64,000 bases of DNA, from NCBI RefSeq assembly GCF_946482605.1, contig NZ_CAMLSE010000002.1, forward strand, positions 496,001 through 560,000, given 5' to 3'. The stretch's first letter is position 1; every line of letters starts with the position of its first letter. A model generated the notes under the pieces. It made no database searches, was not told the DNA's origin, and saw nothing but the letters and a program-made list of their open reading frames with translations. Below are positions 27,850 through 36,505 of the stretch, in pieces. Made by a program: the position numbers and the translations under genes. Source of the stretch: an uncultured Dyadobacter sp. (GTDB lineage: Bacteria > Bacteroidota > Bacteroidia > Cytophagales > Spirosomataceae).

Positions 27850-28542
27850 ATGAATACTAACCAATTATTGCTCCCGACATTCTTTTTCGCCATCGTGATT
27901 GCCACATGGGTAATGCTCTACAAAGCTACTAAGGCGCCAAAATTGATGTGGCTTTTGGCATTTACATGGTTTCCTGTACAGATTTTTCTGAGCAACAGCG
28001 GCTTTTACCTCGATACCACCAGCATGCCTCCGCATTTTGCCTTCGCCATTGTGCCGCCTCTGATTTTCATCGCCAGCCTGGCCGTTTTCCGAAGCAAGAA
28101 ACTGGCTGCGAACAGCTCATTAAAATACCTGACACTGCTGCACACGATCAGAGTAGCGGTGGAACTTGCATTGTTTTGCCTTTTCCAAATGGGAGAGATA
28201 CCCAGGCTAATGACCTTCGAAGGCAGCAACCCGGATATTATTTCCGGCATTACCTCACCTCTGATATGGCTCGCCTATCGCAACGGATTACTTGGCAGGA
28301 AAGGATTGATAGTCTGGAACATAGCCTGCCTGGGTCTACTACTGAACATCGTCGCCCGCGCCATTCTCTCCGCACCGACTCCCTTTCAGCAATTGGCATT
28401 CGATCAGCCGAATGTCGGTCTGCTGAAAGCACCATACGTTTTGCTACCGGCATTCATTGTTCCGGCGGTACTGTTTTCGCATGTTGCGGCTATGCTGAAA
28501 TTAGCGAGCGGTATTACTACATCCCTTCGGGATTTAGAATGA
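27850..28542 (+). CDS. Polytopic membrane protein of unknown function
   Basis: A 230-residue hydrophobic protein with about six or seven membrane helices (about 5-24, 32-50, 63-82, 96-115, 133-150, 155-173, 192-215). Function not recognised; similar proteins occur next to Crp/Fnr regulators in Bacteroidota. The final residues (from about SGITTSLRDLE) are encoded by sequence that looks like the start of an intergenic repeat (ATCCCTTCGGGATTTAGAAT), so the natural C-terminus may have been altered by that element. Confidence 0.78.
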   Translation: MNTNQLLLPTFFFAIVIATWVMLYKATKAPKLMWLLAFTWFPVQIFLSNSGFYLDTTSMPPHFAFAIVPPLIFIASLAVFRSKKLAANSSLKYLTLLHTIRVAVELALFCLFQMGEIPRLMTFEGSNPDIISGITSPLIWLAYRNGLLGRKGLIVWNIACLGLLLNIVARAILSAPTPFQQLAFDQPNVGLLKAPYVLLPAFIVPAVLFSHVAAMLKLASGITTSLRDLE

Positions 28543-28740
28543 AGAAGGTTGGTACTGGGGTGCGCTACCGATGTTACGTCGCGACGCGACCTGACGTGAT
28601 GAGACCGAATGTTCATCTACGTTTCATTTATCAATGAAAATGCCGCCAGGCATGTAATATTGGTAGTAGCAGCCATGCTATGAACGCCGTCAATGCCGTA
28701 GGTATGCAACAACAGACGTTTTGACCCCCTCGAAGTTACC
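28513..28740. repeat. Putative non-coding repeat element remnant
   Basis: From the last codons of the membrane-protein gene the sequence contains ATCCCTTCGGGAT, then TACCGATGTTACGTCGCGACGCGACC, with small palindromes (TCCC-TTC-GGGA, GTCGCG-A-CGCGAC). This resembles the 'TACCGATATTTCGTCCCTACGGGAC' type of interspersed sequence I recall from Bacteroidota genomes. No open frame in it looks like a gene. It separates the membrane protein from hicB. Confidence 0.5.
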
Positions 28741-28752
28741 AATTGGGCTACA

Positions 28753-29148
28753 CTACAATTCAATAGCCAGCAATTCACCACCCAACCTGTGCAATGCATT
28801 TTCAATCTTTTTTGCCTGCGCAGGGCGTGGCTTTTTCAGGCCTGAGGCGTAATGATTGAGTTGCTTTTCATTAATACCAGTCAGCCGCGCGATGCCAGTT
28901 TGGCTAAAAATCCCCTTATAATATTCCAAAAGGCTCTCCACATCGAATTTCCAAATGATTTCATAATCTCCTTTCAATGCCGCAGGAATGTTGTGATCAT
29001 CGAATGATTTAACGATGTCGATGCATTCGAGAACATTGCGTTTTACGTCTTCCACTGTATCTCCGATTCCGTAAATTTTGGTAGCATTCTCGGCGTAAGC
29101 GCTGTAACCATCTTTTCCTCTTTCAATCAACAATCTAATCTTTTTCAT
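28753..29148 (-). CDS. hicB: HicB-family antitoxin
   Basis: A 131-residue antitoxin of a type II toxin-antitoxin pair. The N-terminal half (about 1-60) is the partly degraded RNase H-like HicB fold (LLIERGKDGYSAYAENA). The C-terminal part carries a helix-turn-helix (ARLTGINEKQLNHYASGLKKP) for binding its own promoter. It neutralises the HicA toxin whose gene ends 3 bases upstream. The order here is toxin first, antitoxin second. Confidence 0.92.
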   Translation of the reverse strand: MKKIRLLIERGKDGYSAYAENATKIYGIGDTVEDVKRNVLECIDIVKSFDDHNIPAALKGDYEIIWKFDVESLLEYYKGIFSQTGIARLTGINEKQLNHYASGLKKPRPAQAKKIENALHRLGGELLAIEL

Positions 29149-29151
29149 GTT

Positions 29152-29337
29152 TTATTGATTAGTCAACTTCATTTCCTTACAAATCCTTTTTCTCAAACCT
29201 TCATTCATTTCCTTTGAGGAGTGAAAGGGTACACAATAGGTCGCGCCATCTTTCATGTACATATAGTGACTACCCCTCGTCCGAGTAAGAATCCATCCGC
29301 TTCGCCGAATGAGGCGATGAAATTCAGAGTATTTCAT
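29152..29337 (-). CDS. hicA: HicA-family mRNA interferase toxin
   Basis: A 61-residue double-stranded-RNA-binding-fold toxin that cleaves mRNA when free. The catalytic His is in RGSHYMYM (about residue 23), and the ILTRTRGSH context is typical. A second conserved run is CVPFHSSKEMNEGLRKRI. Size is normal for HicA. It forms an operon with hicB, beside a repeat element, which fits a mobile or recently gained module. Confidence 0.93.
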   Translation of the reverse strand: MKYSEFHRLIRRSGWILTRTRGSHYMYMKDGATYCVPFHSSKEMNEGLRKRICKEMKLTNQ

Positions 29338-29393
29338 AGTGTGAGTACAGGTTTAAAAGTAGATAAATATATACCATTAACCAATACATGGCA

Positions 29394-29420
29394 ACAAAAA
29401 AGCCCCGTTACCGGGGCTTC
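29394..29420 (-). terminator. Terminator of trxA
   Basis: On the minus strand AAGCCCCGG-TAA-CGGGGCTT is followed by a T-run. It lies 26 bases beyond the thioredoxin stop. Confidence 0.88.
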
Positions 29421-29445
29421 TAACTCTTTCACAAATCAGCGATTA

Positions 29446-29778
29446 TCAAACGGTCGCTTCGATCTGAGCATTCAATTTATCTTCCAGGGTTGTTTTGGGA
29501 ACAACGCCTACTACTTTATCTACCAACTGGCCTCCTTTGAAAATCATCAGAGTAGGGATACTGCGGATACCGAATTTAGCAGGTACCGACGAGTTCATAT
29601 CCACGTCCATTTTACCAATAACCGCTTTGCCATCGTACTCACCGGCCAGTTGCTCTACAACAGGTCCGATCATTTTACAGGGCCCGCACCATTCGGCCCA
29701 AAAATCTACAAGTACTGGCTTATCTCCCTTGATGAGTTCATCAAAAGTGCTATCGGTAATTTCAAGTGCTTTTCCCAT
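29446..29778 (-). CDS. trxA: Thioredoxin
   Basis: A 110-residue cytoplasmic disulfide reductase with the active site FWAEWCGPCKMIGPV (CGPC) and the cis-proline in IRSIPTLMIFKGG. Standard thioredoxin fold and length, no signal peptide. It is downstream of dnaE relative to position but has its own 85-base upstream gap and a clear terminator, so it is probably monocistronic. Confidence 0.96.
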   Translation of the reverse strand: MGKALEITDSTFDELIKGDKPVLVDFWAEWCGPCKMIGPVVEQLAGEYDGKAVIGKMDVDMNSSVPAKFGIRSIPTLMIFKGGQLVDKVVGVVPKTTLEDKLNAQIEATV

Positions 29779-29863
29779 GTTTTAAGTGTCTAATTGTTAT
29801 TTATCAATCTGGCTTAATAAGGAATATTAATAACTAAAAGTTCCTTCCCCAAATCAATCCAAA

Positions 29864-32800
29864 TCAGTTTAGCGAGAATTTTACACCATGAAAACCCCTT
29901 AGCACCTTAAACAGCTCATTACTAGGAGATACACGGTAACCGCGGGACAACATTTCTACCTCAATGTGCGTCTCGGGGTCCTTTACGGTCATACTTACTT
30001 GACATCCTCCAGGGTACGTTCCGAACGTATCATTAAGGACTTGAATGAACTGTGCGTCTATCTGATCCAGCGTAAGATTGATTTTGATCTTCCTGCACAT
30101 CTTTTCCATGATCTCAGGCAGCAACTGTATCTGGGAGATCTTGAACTCGAACTGATCTTCCTGCTTCCAGCGGTTCTGCACCTTACCTTTGATATACAAA
30201 AACTGCCCTACCTGTAAGTAATTTTTGAAGCGAATATAGTCCTCCCCACCAATCAGCATTTCCATCGCTCCCTGATAGTCTTCCATTTTGAAGATCATGA
30301 AAAGGCTGCCGTTTTTCGACATCCGCTCCTGGGCGCTCGTGACGATCCCGGCTACATTGATGTCCTTGCCGAAATACCGTGGCGCACGCTCTCCCTCATG
30401 AATTTCCAGGACTTTTTCAAGCGTGCAATTGCAGAAGTTATCCAGTTCGGCACGGAAGGTATCCAGCGGGTGTCCGGAAATATAAAAACCTACCACTTCC
30501 TGCTCGTAACGCAATTTGGCGAGGTCGTCCCACTCTTTGATATCTACCGCCTTCGGCTTAGCCAGTGTGGAACCGCTATCACCCAACATCCCGAACAGCG
30601 ACGCCTGGGCAGACGATTTCTCTGCATGATAGTTGTTGGCATACCGGATCAGTTTCTCAATAAATGTGCCGGTTTCGCCCTGCTCAATCGCAAAGTATTG
30701 GGCGCGGTGGTAATCCGTGAAGCAATCGAATGCGCCTGCATAAGCGAGGCTTTCCAAAGTCTTCTTATTAACGGTGCGAAGATTAACACGGGTCATAAAA
30801 TCAAATACATCCTTGAACGGCCCATTCGCTGTGCGCTCCTCGATGATCGACTCAACGGCGGCATCGCCACTTCCCTTCACCCCCGCAAGCCCGAAACGGA
30901 TCTCCTTTTTCTTGTTCACGCCAAACTGCCGCTCCGATTCATTGATATCAGGCCCCAATACGGTAATGCCCAGATTTTTACATTCTTCCATAAAGAATGT
31001 GATCTTGTCGATGCTACCTAGTGAACTCGTCAATACCGCCGCCATGTATTCCGACTGGTAATGTGCTTTCAGATAAGCCGTCTGGTACGCAACGAATGCG
31101 TAACAGGTGGAGTGGGATTTGTTAAAGGCATAAGAGGCAAAAGCTTCCCAGTCGGTCCAGATTTTTTCGAGCTTCTTGGCATCGAGCCCCCTTTCAGCCC
31201 CGCCTTTCATGAAGTCGCCTTTCATCTTGTTCAGCGTCTCGATCTGCTTCTTACCCATCGCTTTCCGCAATGTATCGGCTTGCCCTTTGGTAAATCCTGC
31301 CAATTTCTGCGACAAAAGCATTACCTGCTCCTGATACACTGTAATTCCATAGGTATCAGCCAAATACTCCTCCAACTCCGGCAAATCGTAGGTGATCTCT
31401 TCCTGGCCGTTTTTCCTCCGGATAAAGTTTGGGATATACGCGATTGGTCCCGGCCGGTACAAAGCGTTCATGGCGATAAGGTGCTCGAAACGGTCGGGGA
31501 TCAGGTCGCGCATGTGCTTCTTCATCCCGTCGGATTCGAACTGAAAAATCGCATTGGTTTCTCCTCTCTGGAATAATTCAAAAACCTTGGGATCATCCAG
31601 TGGTACGTCGTCGATCACAATGTCGATATCGTGGTTATTTTTGATCATCCGCAGTGCCTCCTTGATGATGGTAAGGTTTCGGAGACCTAAAAAGTCCATC
31701 TTGATGACACCTGCATCTTCAATGATCTTTCCTTGATACTGCGTGATCAGGAAGTCCGAATCTTTGGAGGTGCTGACCGGAATGATCTCGGTCAGGTCGC
31801 TGGGGGCAATGATAATCCCCGCCGCGTGTATGCCAGTGTTCCGCACGGTGCCTTCCAACCGACGTGCCTCTTGCAAAACACTCGCCTGCAAGTCATTACC
31901 CAATGCGATGGCGCGCATTTTCTTCACATTATCCAATTCTTCCGGGGCTATACCTTCTTTTTTCATCAAACTTCCCTCCCCTTCCAGCGGCGCGGTGAAG
32001 ATTCGGTTGAGCGTCATGTTATAGGTCGGCTTGTCCGGCACGAGCTTGGCCAATGCATTGGCGTCCTGCAGAGGCAGGTCCATCACGCGGGCCACGTCCT
32101 TGATCGCCGATTTGGCGGCCATTGTACCATAAGTCACGATCTGTGCGACCTGGTTGTAACCATATTTTTTAACCACATAATCGATCACCCGCTGACGGCC
32201 TTCGTCGTCGAAGTCGGTATCAATATCGGGCAGCGAGATCCGGTCGGGGTTCAGGAAACGCTCAAAGAGCAGGTCATACTTGATAGGATCAATATTGGTG
32301 ATCCCCGTGCAGTACGCCACTACCGATCCGGCTGCGGAGCCACGGCCCGGACCTATAAAAACACCCATTTTACGGCCCGCATCGATAAAGTCTGCCACAA
32401 TCAGGAAGTAGCCCGGAAAGCCCATGTTCCGGATGGTATTCAGCTCAAAATTCAGACGATCCTCCACTTCCTGGGTAATGGTGCCATATTTAAACCTGGC
32501 ACCTTCAAAAGTCAGGTGTTTGAGGTATTCCCATTGATTGAGCACGTCGGCGGTAAGCTCCTTCTTACCTACCATCTCCGATAATGTGTGTGTTTTGAAC
32601 TCGTCAGGGATCGGAAAGTTGGGAAGCAGAATGTCCTTCCGGAGGTCCAGGGTTTTGATCTTGTCTACAATCTCATTGGTATTGTCCAGCGATTCGGGCA
32701 GATCGTTGAACAGTTGCAGCATTTCGCTGGTATTCTTGAAATAAAACTGATCGTTGTAGAATGCGAAGCGGGAGCCTTTCGGAATGCCTTTATCGTCGTC

Positions 32801-33514
32801 AAAATCTTTGGCAGAAGGCGTACTTTGCTTGTCTCCCGTATTGATACACAGCAGGATGTCGTGCGCGTTCCAATCCTCCCTGTCCACATAATGCGAATCA
32901 TTGGAACAGATCACCTTCACATTGTATTTCTTTGCAAATTTGAGCAGCACTTCGTTTACAATGTACTGGTCCCGGATGTCGTGCCGCTGTAATTCGACGT
33001 AAAAATCATCGCCAAACAGTTCAAGCCACCACCTGAACTCCTTCTCCGCAGCCTCTTCTCCCTGCCGGATAATGGTTTTAGGAACCATTGCGCCAATGCA
33101 GCAGGTTGTAGCGATCAGCCCCTTGTGGTATTTGACGATCAATTCTTTATCGATCCTGGGATACTTACCGTACATGCCCTCGATGAAGCCCAGGGAGCAC
33201 ATTTTTACCAGGTTTTTGTACCCGATTTCGTCCTTGGCAAGCAGCAGTTGATGAAAACGGACGTCCTTTTTGTCTTTGGTAAACTGACGCACGTGCCTGT
33301 CTTCGACAACATAAAACTCGCAGCCGACAATAGGTTTGATCCCCTGCTTGTTACCTTCCGCCACAAATTCGAACACGCCAAACATATTGCCATGATCGGT
33401 GATGGCCACGGCGGGCATCTTATCCTCTTTGGCTTTTTTAAAAAGTTTCTTGATGTCTGCGGCACCGTCTAGCAGCGAAAACTGGGTGTGGCAGTGTAAA
33501 TGGGAAAATTGCAT
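29864..33514 (-). CDS. dnaE: DNA polymerase III subunit alpha
   Basis: Replicative polymerase of 1216 residues. Order: N-terminal PHP domain (MQFSHLHCHTQFSLLDGA, with AITDHGNM), a polymerase palm with the catalytic acidic motif PDIDTDFDDEGR and the GPGRGSAAGS motif, fingers and the tandem HhH region, then an OB-fold domain (about 1000-1080). It is the only polymerase alpha in the window. Length and order are typical of DnaE1 in Bacteroidota. Start Met begins the conserved PHP strand, so no other start is needed. Confidence 0.97.
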   Translation of the reverse strand: MQFSHLHCHTQFSLLDGAADIKKLFKKAKEDKMPAVAITDHGNMFGVFEFVAEGNKQGIKPIVGCEFYVVEDRHVRQFTKDKKDVRFHQLLLAKDEIGYKNLVKMCSLGFIEGMYGKYPRIDKELIVKYHKGLIATTCCIGAMVPKTIIRQGEEAAEKEFRWWLELFGDDFYVELQRHDIRDQYIVNEVLLKFAKKYNVKVICSNDSHYVDREDWNAHDILLCINTGDKQSTPSAKDFDDDKGIPKGSRFAFYNDQFYFKNTSEMLQLFNDLPESLDNTNEIVDKIKTLDLRKDILLPNFPIPDEFKTHTLSEMVGKKELTADVLNQWEYLKHLTFEGARFKYGTITQEVEDRLNFELNTIRNMGFPGYFLIVADFIDAGRKMGVFIGPGRGSAAGSVVAYCTGITNIDPIKYDLLFERFLNPDRISLPDIDTDFDDEGRQRVIDYVVKKYGYNQVAQIVTYGTMAAKSAIKDVARVMDLPLQDANALAKLVPDKPTYNMTLNRIFTAPLEGEGSLMKKEGIAPEELDNVKKMRAIALGNDLQASVLQEARRLEGTVRNTGIHAAGIIIAPSDLTEIIPVSTSKDSDFLITQYQGKIIEDAGVIKMDFLGLRNLTIIKEALRMIKNNHDIDIVIDDVPLDDPKVFELFQRGETNAIFQFESDGMKKHMRDLIPDRFEHLIAMNALYRPGPIAYIPNFIRRKNGQEEITYDLPELEEYLADTYGITVYQEQVMLLSQKLAGFTKGQADTLRKAMGKKQIETLNKMKGDFMKGGAERGLDAKKLEKIWTDWEAFASYAFNKSHSTCYAFVAYQTAYLKAHYQSEYMAAVLTSSLGSIDKITFFMEECKNLGITVLGPDINESERQFGVNKKKEIRFGLAGVKGSGDAAVESIIEERTANGPFKDVFDFMTRVNLRTVNKKTLESLAYAGAFDCFTDYHRAQYFAIEQGETGTFIEKLIRYANNYHAEKSSAQASLFGMLGDSGSTLAKPKAVDIKEWDDLAKLRYEQEVVGFYISGHPLDTFRAELDNFCNCTLEKVLEIHEGERAPRYFGKDINVAGIVTSAQERMSKNGSLFMIFKMEDYQGAMEMLIGGEDYIRFKNYLQVGQFLYIKGKVQNRWKQEDQFEFKISQIQLLPEIMEKMCRKIKINLTLDQIDAQFIQVLNDTFGTYPGGCQVSMTVKDPETHIEVEMLSRGYRVSPSNELFKVLRGFHGVKFSLN

Positions 33515-33569
33515 ATAATATGGTTTGGGCGACGCGTCTTACCTGGTTTTGAATCCCTCTAGTTGGTGA

Positions 33570-34241
33570 TTACAGCTCCTCGGCCTCTTCGTACAATACA
33601 TAATTCATATAATCTGTAAAAGGTTTAAGCAATTGGATCCCCTTCACGATTTCGTTTCCAAAGTCCTTCGAAGCCACCTCCTTATCCGTGAAACGGTGCA
33701 TGAAGAAAAGCTGCTTGCGTTTCAGTAATTCGATTTCCTGATGGTCCTTTGGATAACCCTTCGGCGTTGTTTTCAAAGATTCGCCGTGTATTTCAGGATA
33801 GTAGCTCCGGAATTCAGTTTCTTCGATGATATCCTTCAATTCGGCTGCATTATAGTCGATCTCCTGCCGGAAACGCGCCAGCTGCTCCGTCGTCACATCC
33901 CACATTCCGCCACCGAGAAACGACTGGTCACCCGGCTGGATCTGTAAATAATAGTCGATTTTCCCGGAGCTTTTTCCTCCCGGGCCGATTCCCGCTGCCA
34001 GATTGTTCTTGTAGGGAGCCTTATTTTTCGAAAAACGGATATCACGGTTGATGCGCAGCAGGCAGTCCTTCACTTGTACATTACCCAGATCCTGAAACTT
34101 GCCCACTTCTGCAATCAGGTGGCCAACCAGCTTTTCCATATCCGCTTTGGCCGCATCGTAAAGTTTCCTGTTTGTCTGGAACCAGTCTCTATTGTTGTTT
34201 TCTGCTAACTGACTGAGAAAGTGAAGTGTTTTAGAATCCAT
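33570..34241 (-). CDS. DUF2461 family protein
   Basis: A 223-residue conserved protein (TIGR02453/DUF2461). Signatures are FLSQLAENNNRDWFQTNRKLYD near the start, RINRDIRFSKNKAPYKNNLAA in the middle, and YLQIQPGDQSFLGGGMWDV. Biochemical role is unknown. It is 55 bases upstream of dnaE on the same strand and may be co-transcribed with it. Size is usual for the family. Confidence 0.92.
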   Translation of the reverse strand: MDSKTLHFLSQLAENNNRDWFQTNRKLYDAAKADMEKLVGHLIAEVGKFQDLGNVQVKDCLLRINRDIRFSKNKAPYKNNLAAGIGPGGKSSGKIDYYLQIQPGDQSFLGGGMWDVTTEQLARFRQEIDYNAAELKDIIEETEFRSYYPEIHGESLKTTPKGYPKDHQEIELLKRKQLFFMHRFTDKEVASKDFGNEIVKGIQLLKPFTDYMNYVLYEEAEEL

Positions 34242-34357
34242 GACGCGTTGGTGAAGGTATAAAATTCAAATTTACTACGTTTTCTGATTCAATTTAACGA
34301 ATTTTGGGATTAAGAAAAGGCTAATGCCCACCCGGAAACGCTAACCTGCTGAAAGCT

Positions 34358-34555
34358 ATGAACGTGCAGTTTTTATCGAATGAAAAAGGTAAGAGAACCG
34401 CGGTTGTGATCCCGATTGAAGAATGGGAAAGCATACAAGCTCAGCTAAAAAAGGAGCGATTTCTGGACTCTTTCACCCAGTCGGTCAAGGAATTAAGTCT
34501 CATGCGGGAGGGAAAACTTCCCGAGCCTGATGTTAATGAGCTGTTTAATGACTAA
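34358..34555 (+). CDS. Small antitoxin-like protein (RelB-type partner)
   Basis: A 65-residue protein with a beta-strand start (MNVQFLSNEKGKRTAVVIP), a helix (IEEWESIQAQLKKERF) and a disordered acidic end (LPEPDVNELFND). Such short proteins commonly precede RelE/ParE toxins, with the N-terminal part binding DNA and the C-terminal part covering the toxin. It overlaps the toxin start by 8 bases, supporting translational coupling. Assignment rests on size and context. Confidence 0.8.
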   Translation: MNVQFLSNEKGKRTAVVIPIEEWESIQAQLKKERFLDSFTQSVKELSLMREGKLPEPDVNELFND

Positions 34556-34871
34556 GATCACCTTTGTCCCTCAGTTCAAGAAAGAGTTCAAACGGCTTTC
34601 CCGGAAATATGCGTCCTTGGAAGCCGATATCAAAGAACTGGTCGAGAACCTTCTTGTCAAGCCCGATTTTGGAACACCACTAGGCGGCAATGTATTTAAA
34701 ATCCGTTGGCCGGTTAAGAGTAAAGGCAAAGGAAAAAGTGGAGGAGTTCGGGTGATTACCTACTTTCTGGCCGAGGATGGAAAACTGTATCTGCTAAGTA
34801 TTTACGATAAGTCAGAACAGGAAAGCATTACGTCGAAGCAGATTCGGCTGCTAATCGAAACGATTTTATAA
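34548..34871 (+). CDS. RelE/ParE-superfamily toxin
   Basis: A 107-residue basic protein of the RelE/ParE fold, probably a ribosome-dependent mRNA interferase or related toxin. Segments include FVPQFKKEFKRLSRKYASL (helices), FKIRWPVKSKGKGKSGGVRV with the characteristic Lys/Gly/Arg run, and YLLSIYDKSEQESIT. The ATG at 34548, inside the antitoxin end, begins the conserved MTKITFVP; six upstream codons in frame are non-conserved. Second toxin-antitoxin system in the window after hicAB. Confidence 0.86.
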   Translation: MTKITFVPQFKKEFKRLSRKYASLEADIKELVENLLVKPDFGTPLGGNVFKIRWPVKSKGKGKSGGVRVITYFLAEDGKLYLLSIYDKSEQESITSKQIRLLIETIL

Positions 34872-34917
34872 CCCATAATCCAATTTCGCCGGGTAATTTC
34901 CGGCGCTGTATTTCAAA

Positions 34918-35895
34918 ATGGCCAGAATCCTGACAGGCATTCAAAGTAGCGGACGACCACACCTGGGCAACATCCTGGGAGCCATCAAACCCGCCATTGA
35001 ACTCTCTAAAAACCCACAGAACGAATCATTCTTTTTCATCGCCGACCTCCATTCGCTCACGACCCTGAAAAACGGGATCGAACGTGGCGAATACGTCCGT
35101 GCCATTGCATCAACCTGGCTTGCATTCGGGTTCGACTACAAAAAAAACGTCTTCTGGCGGCAGTCGCGGGTGCAGGAGCATACCGAGCTGGCCTGGTACC
35201 TCAACTGCTTCACGCCTTTCCCGATGCTGGCAAACGCGACGTCGTTTAAGGACAAATCGGAGAAATTGGCCGATGTCAATGCAGGACTCTTTACCTATCC
35301 GGTATTGCAGGCCGCCGACATTTTGCTCTACAATGCCAATATCATCCCGGTCGGCAAAGACCAGAAGCAGCACCTGGAAATGAGCAAGGACATCGCCAAC
35401 CGGTTCAATATCCTGGCTGGCGAGGAAATCCTAGTATTGCCCGAGCCGCAGATCGACGAACGCATTATGACCATTCCAGGTCTGGATGGTCAGAAAATGA
35501 GCAAGTCCTATCATAACTATATCGATATCTTCCTGCCCGAAAACGAACTTAAAAAGATCACCAAAAAGATCCTTTCCGACTCCAAAGCACTCGAAGAACC
35601 GAAGAATCCGGATACCGACATTACCTTTCAACTATACAGCCTGGTAGCATCGGCAGCCGATGTGGAAACGATGCGCCAGCACTATCTGAATGGCGGCTAT
35701 GGTTACGGGCATGCCAAACAGGCGCTTTTCGAGTGCTTCCTGGAAGTATTCGCCGAACCACGCCGGATTTTCAATTACTATATGGAAAATACCGGAGAGC
35801 TCGAAGGTATATTGACGGAAGGGGAAGCCAAAGCCCGCGAAATAGCGCAGGAAACCATTCAAAAAGTACGGAAAGTCCTCGGATTCAGCTCATGA
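34918..35895 (+). CDS. trpS: Tryptophanyl-tRNA synthetase
   Basis: A 325-residue class I aminoacyl-tRNA synthetase that charges tRNA-Trp. The HIGH-type motif is SSGRPHLGNILGA (about residues 9-21), and the KMSKS motif is QKMSKSYHNY (about 193). Length fits bacterial TrpRS. Its TGA stop overlaps the start of the PAP2 gene as ATGA, so the two are coupled. Confidence 0.97.
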   Translation: MARILTGIQSSGRPHLGNILGAIKPAIELSKNPQNESFFFIADLHSLTTLKNGIERGEYVRAIASTWLAFGFDYKKNVFWRQSRVQEHTELAWYLNCFTPFPMLANATSFKDKSEKLADVNAGLFTYPVLQAADILLYNANIIPVGKDQKQHLEMSKDIANRFNILAGEEILVLPEPQIDERIMTIPGLDGQKMSKSYHNYIDIFLPENELKKITKKILSDSKALEEPKNPDTDITFQLYSLVASAADVETMRQHYLNGGYGYGHAKQALFECFLEVFAEPRRIFNYYMENTGELEGILTEGEAKAREIAQETIQKVRKVLGFSS

Positions 35896-36467
35896 CGCAG
35901 GCCGTAGACACGTTGATCCGTTCGGACCAGGAGTTATTTTTATGGCTCAATGGCATGCATACGCCCTGGCTGGATACCGTTATGTACTGGGTTACCTACA
36001 AATTCACATGGATTCCGCTCTATGTGTTCCTGATCGCATTAACGATTCGGGCGGAAGGCAAAAAAGGCGTATTTATGATCATCGCGGTGATACTGGCGGT
36101 TGTCGTGGCCGACAAAATCACTTCCGGGCTGATGAAACCTTATTTCCTGAGATTCAGGCCTTGCCACGAACCGACATTGCAGGGATTGGTACACGTGGTG
36201 ACAGACTGCGGCGGCTCCTACGGCTTTGCTTCATCCCATGCTTCCACCAGCTTTTCGCTGGCCATCGTGTGGTTCAGCCTGTTACGCCGAAAAGTACCTA
36301 ACATGGCGCTGATCTTCGGATGGTCGCTTGTTTACGCGTACAGCCGCGTTTATGTAGGCGTGCATTATCCGCTGGATATCTTGGTCGGTGCACTGGTCGG
36401 ACTGCTCACCGGATACTGCTTCGTTCAGCTTTATTATATTTTTTTAAAAAGATATTATCTTAATTGA
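35892..36467 (+). CDS. PAP2-family membrane phosphatase
   Basis: A 191-residue membrane protein with about five helices and the three PAP2 motifs: KPYFLRFRPCHEP, SYGFASSHAS and SRVYVGVHYPLDILVG, carrying the catalytic His and Arg. It likely dephosphorylates undecaprenyl pyrophosphate or phosphatidyl substrates at the periplasmic face. The start ATG overlaps the trpS stop; longer upstream frames would lie inside trpS and were discarded. Confidence 0.93.
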   Translation: MTQAVDTLIRSDQELFLWLNGMHTPWLDTVMYWVTYKFTWIPLYVFLIALTIRAEGKKGVFMIIAVILAVVVADKITSGLMKPYFLRFRPCHEPTLQGLVHVVTDCGGSYGFASSHASTSFSLAIVWFSLLRRKVPNMALIFGWSLVYAYSRVYVGVHYPLDILVGALVGLLTGYCFVQLYYIFLKRYYLN

Positions 36468-36505
36468 TTGGTTTTATTTAATTTTGCGCAAATTTTAGTT
36501 TGGCC

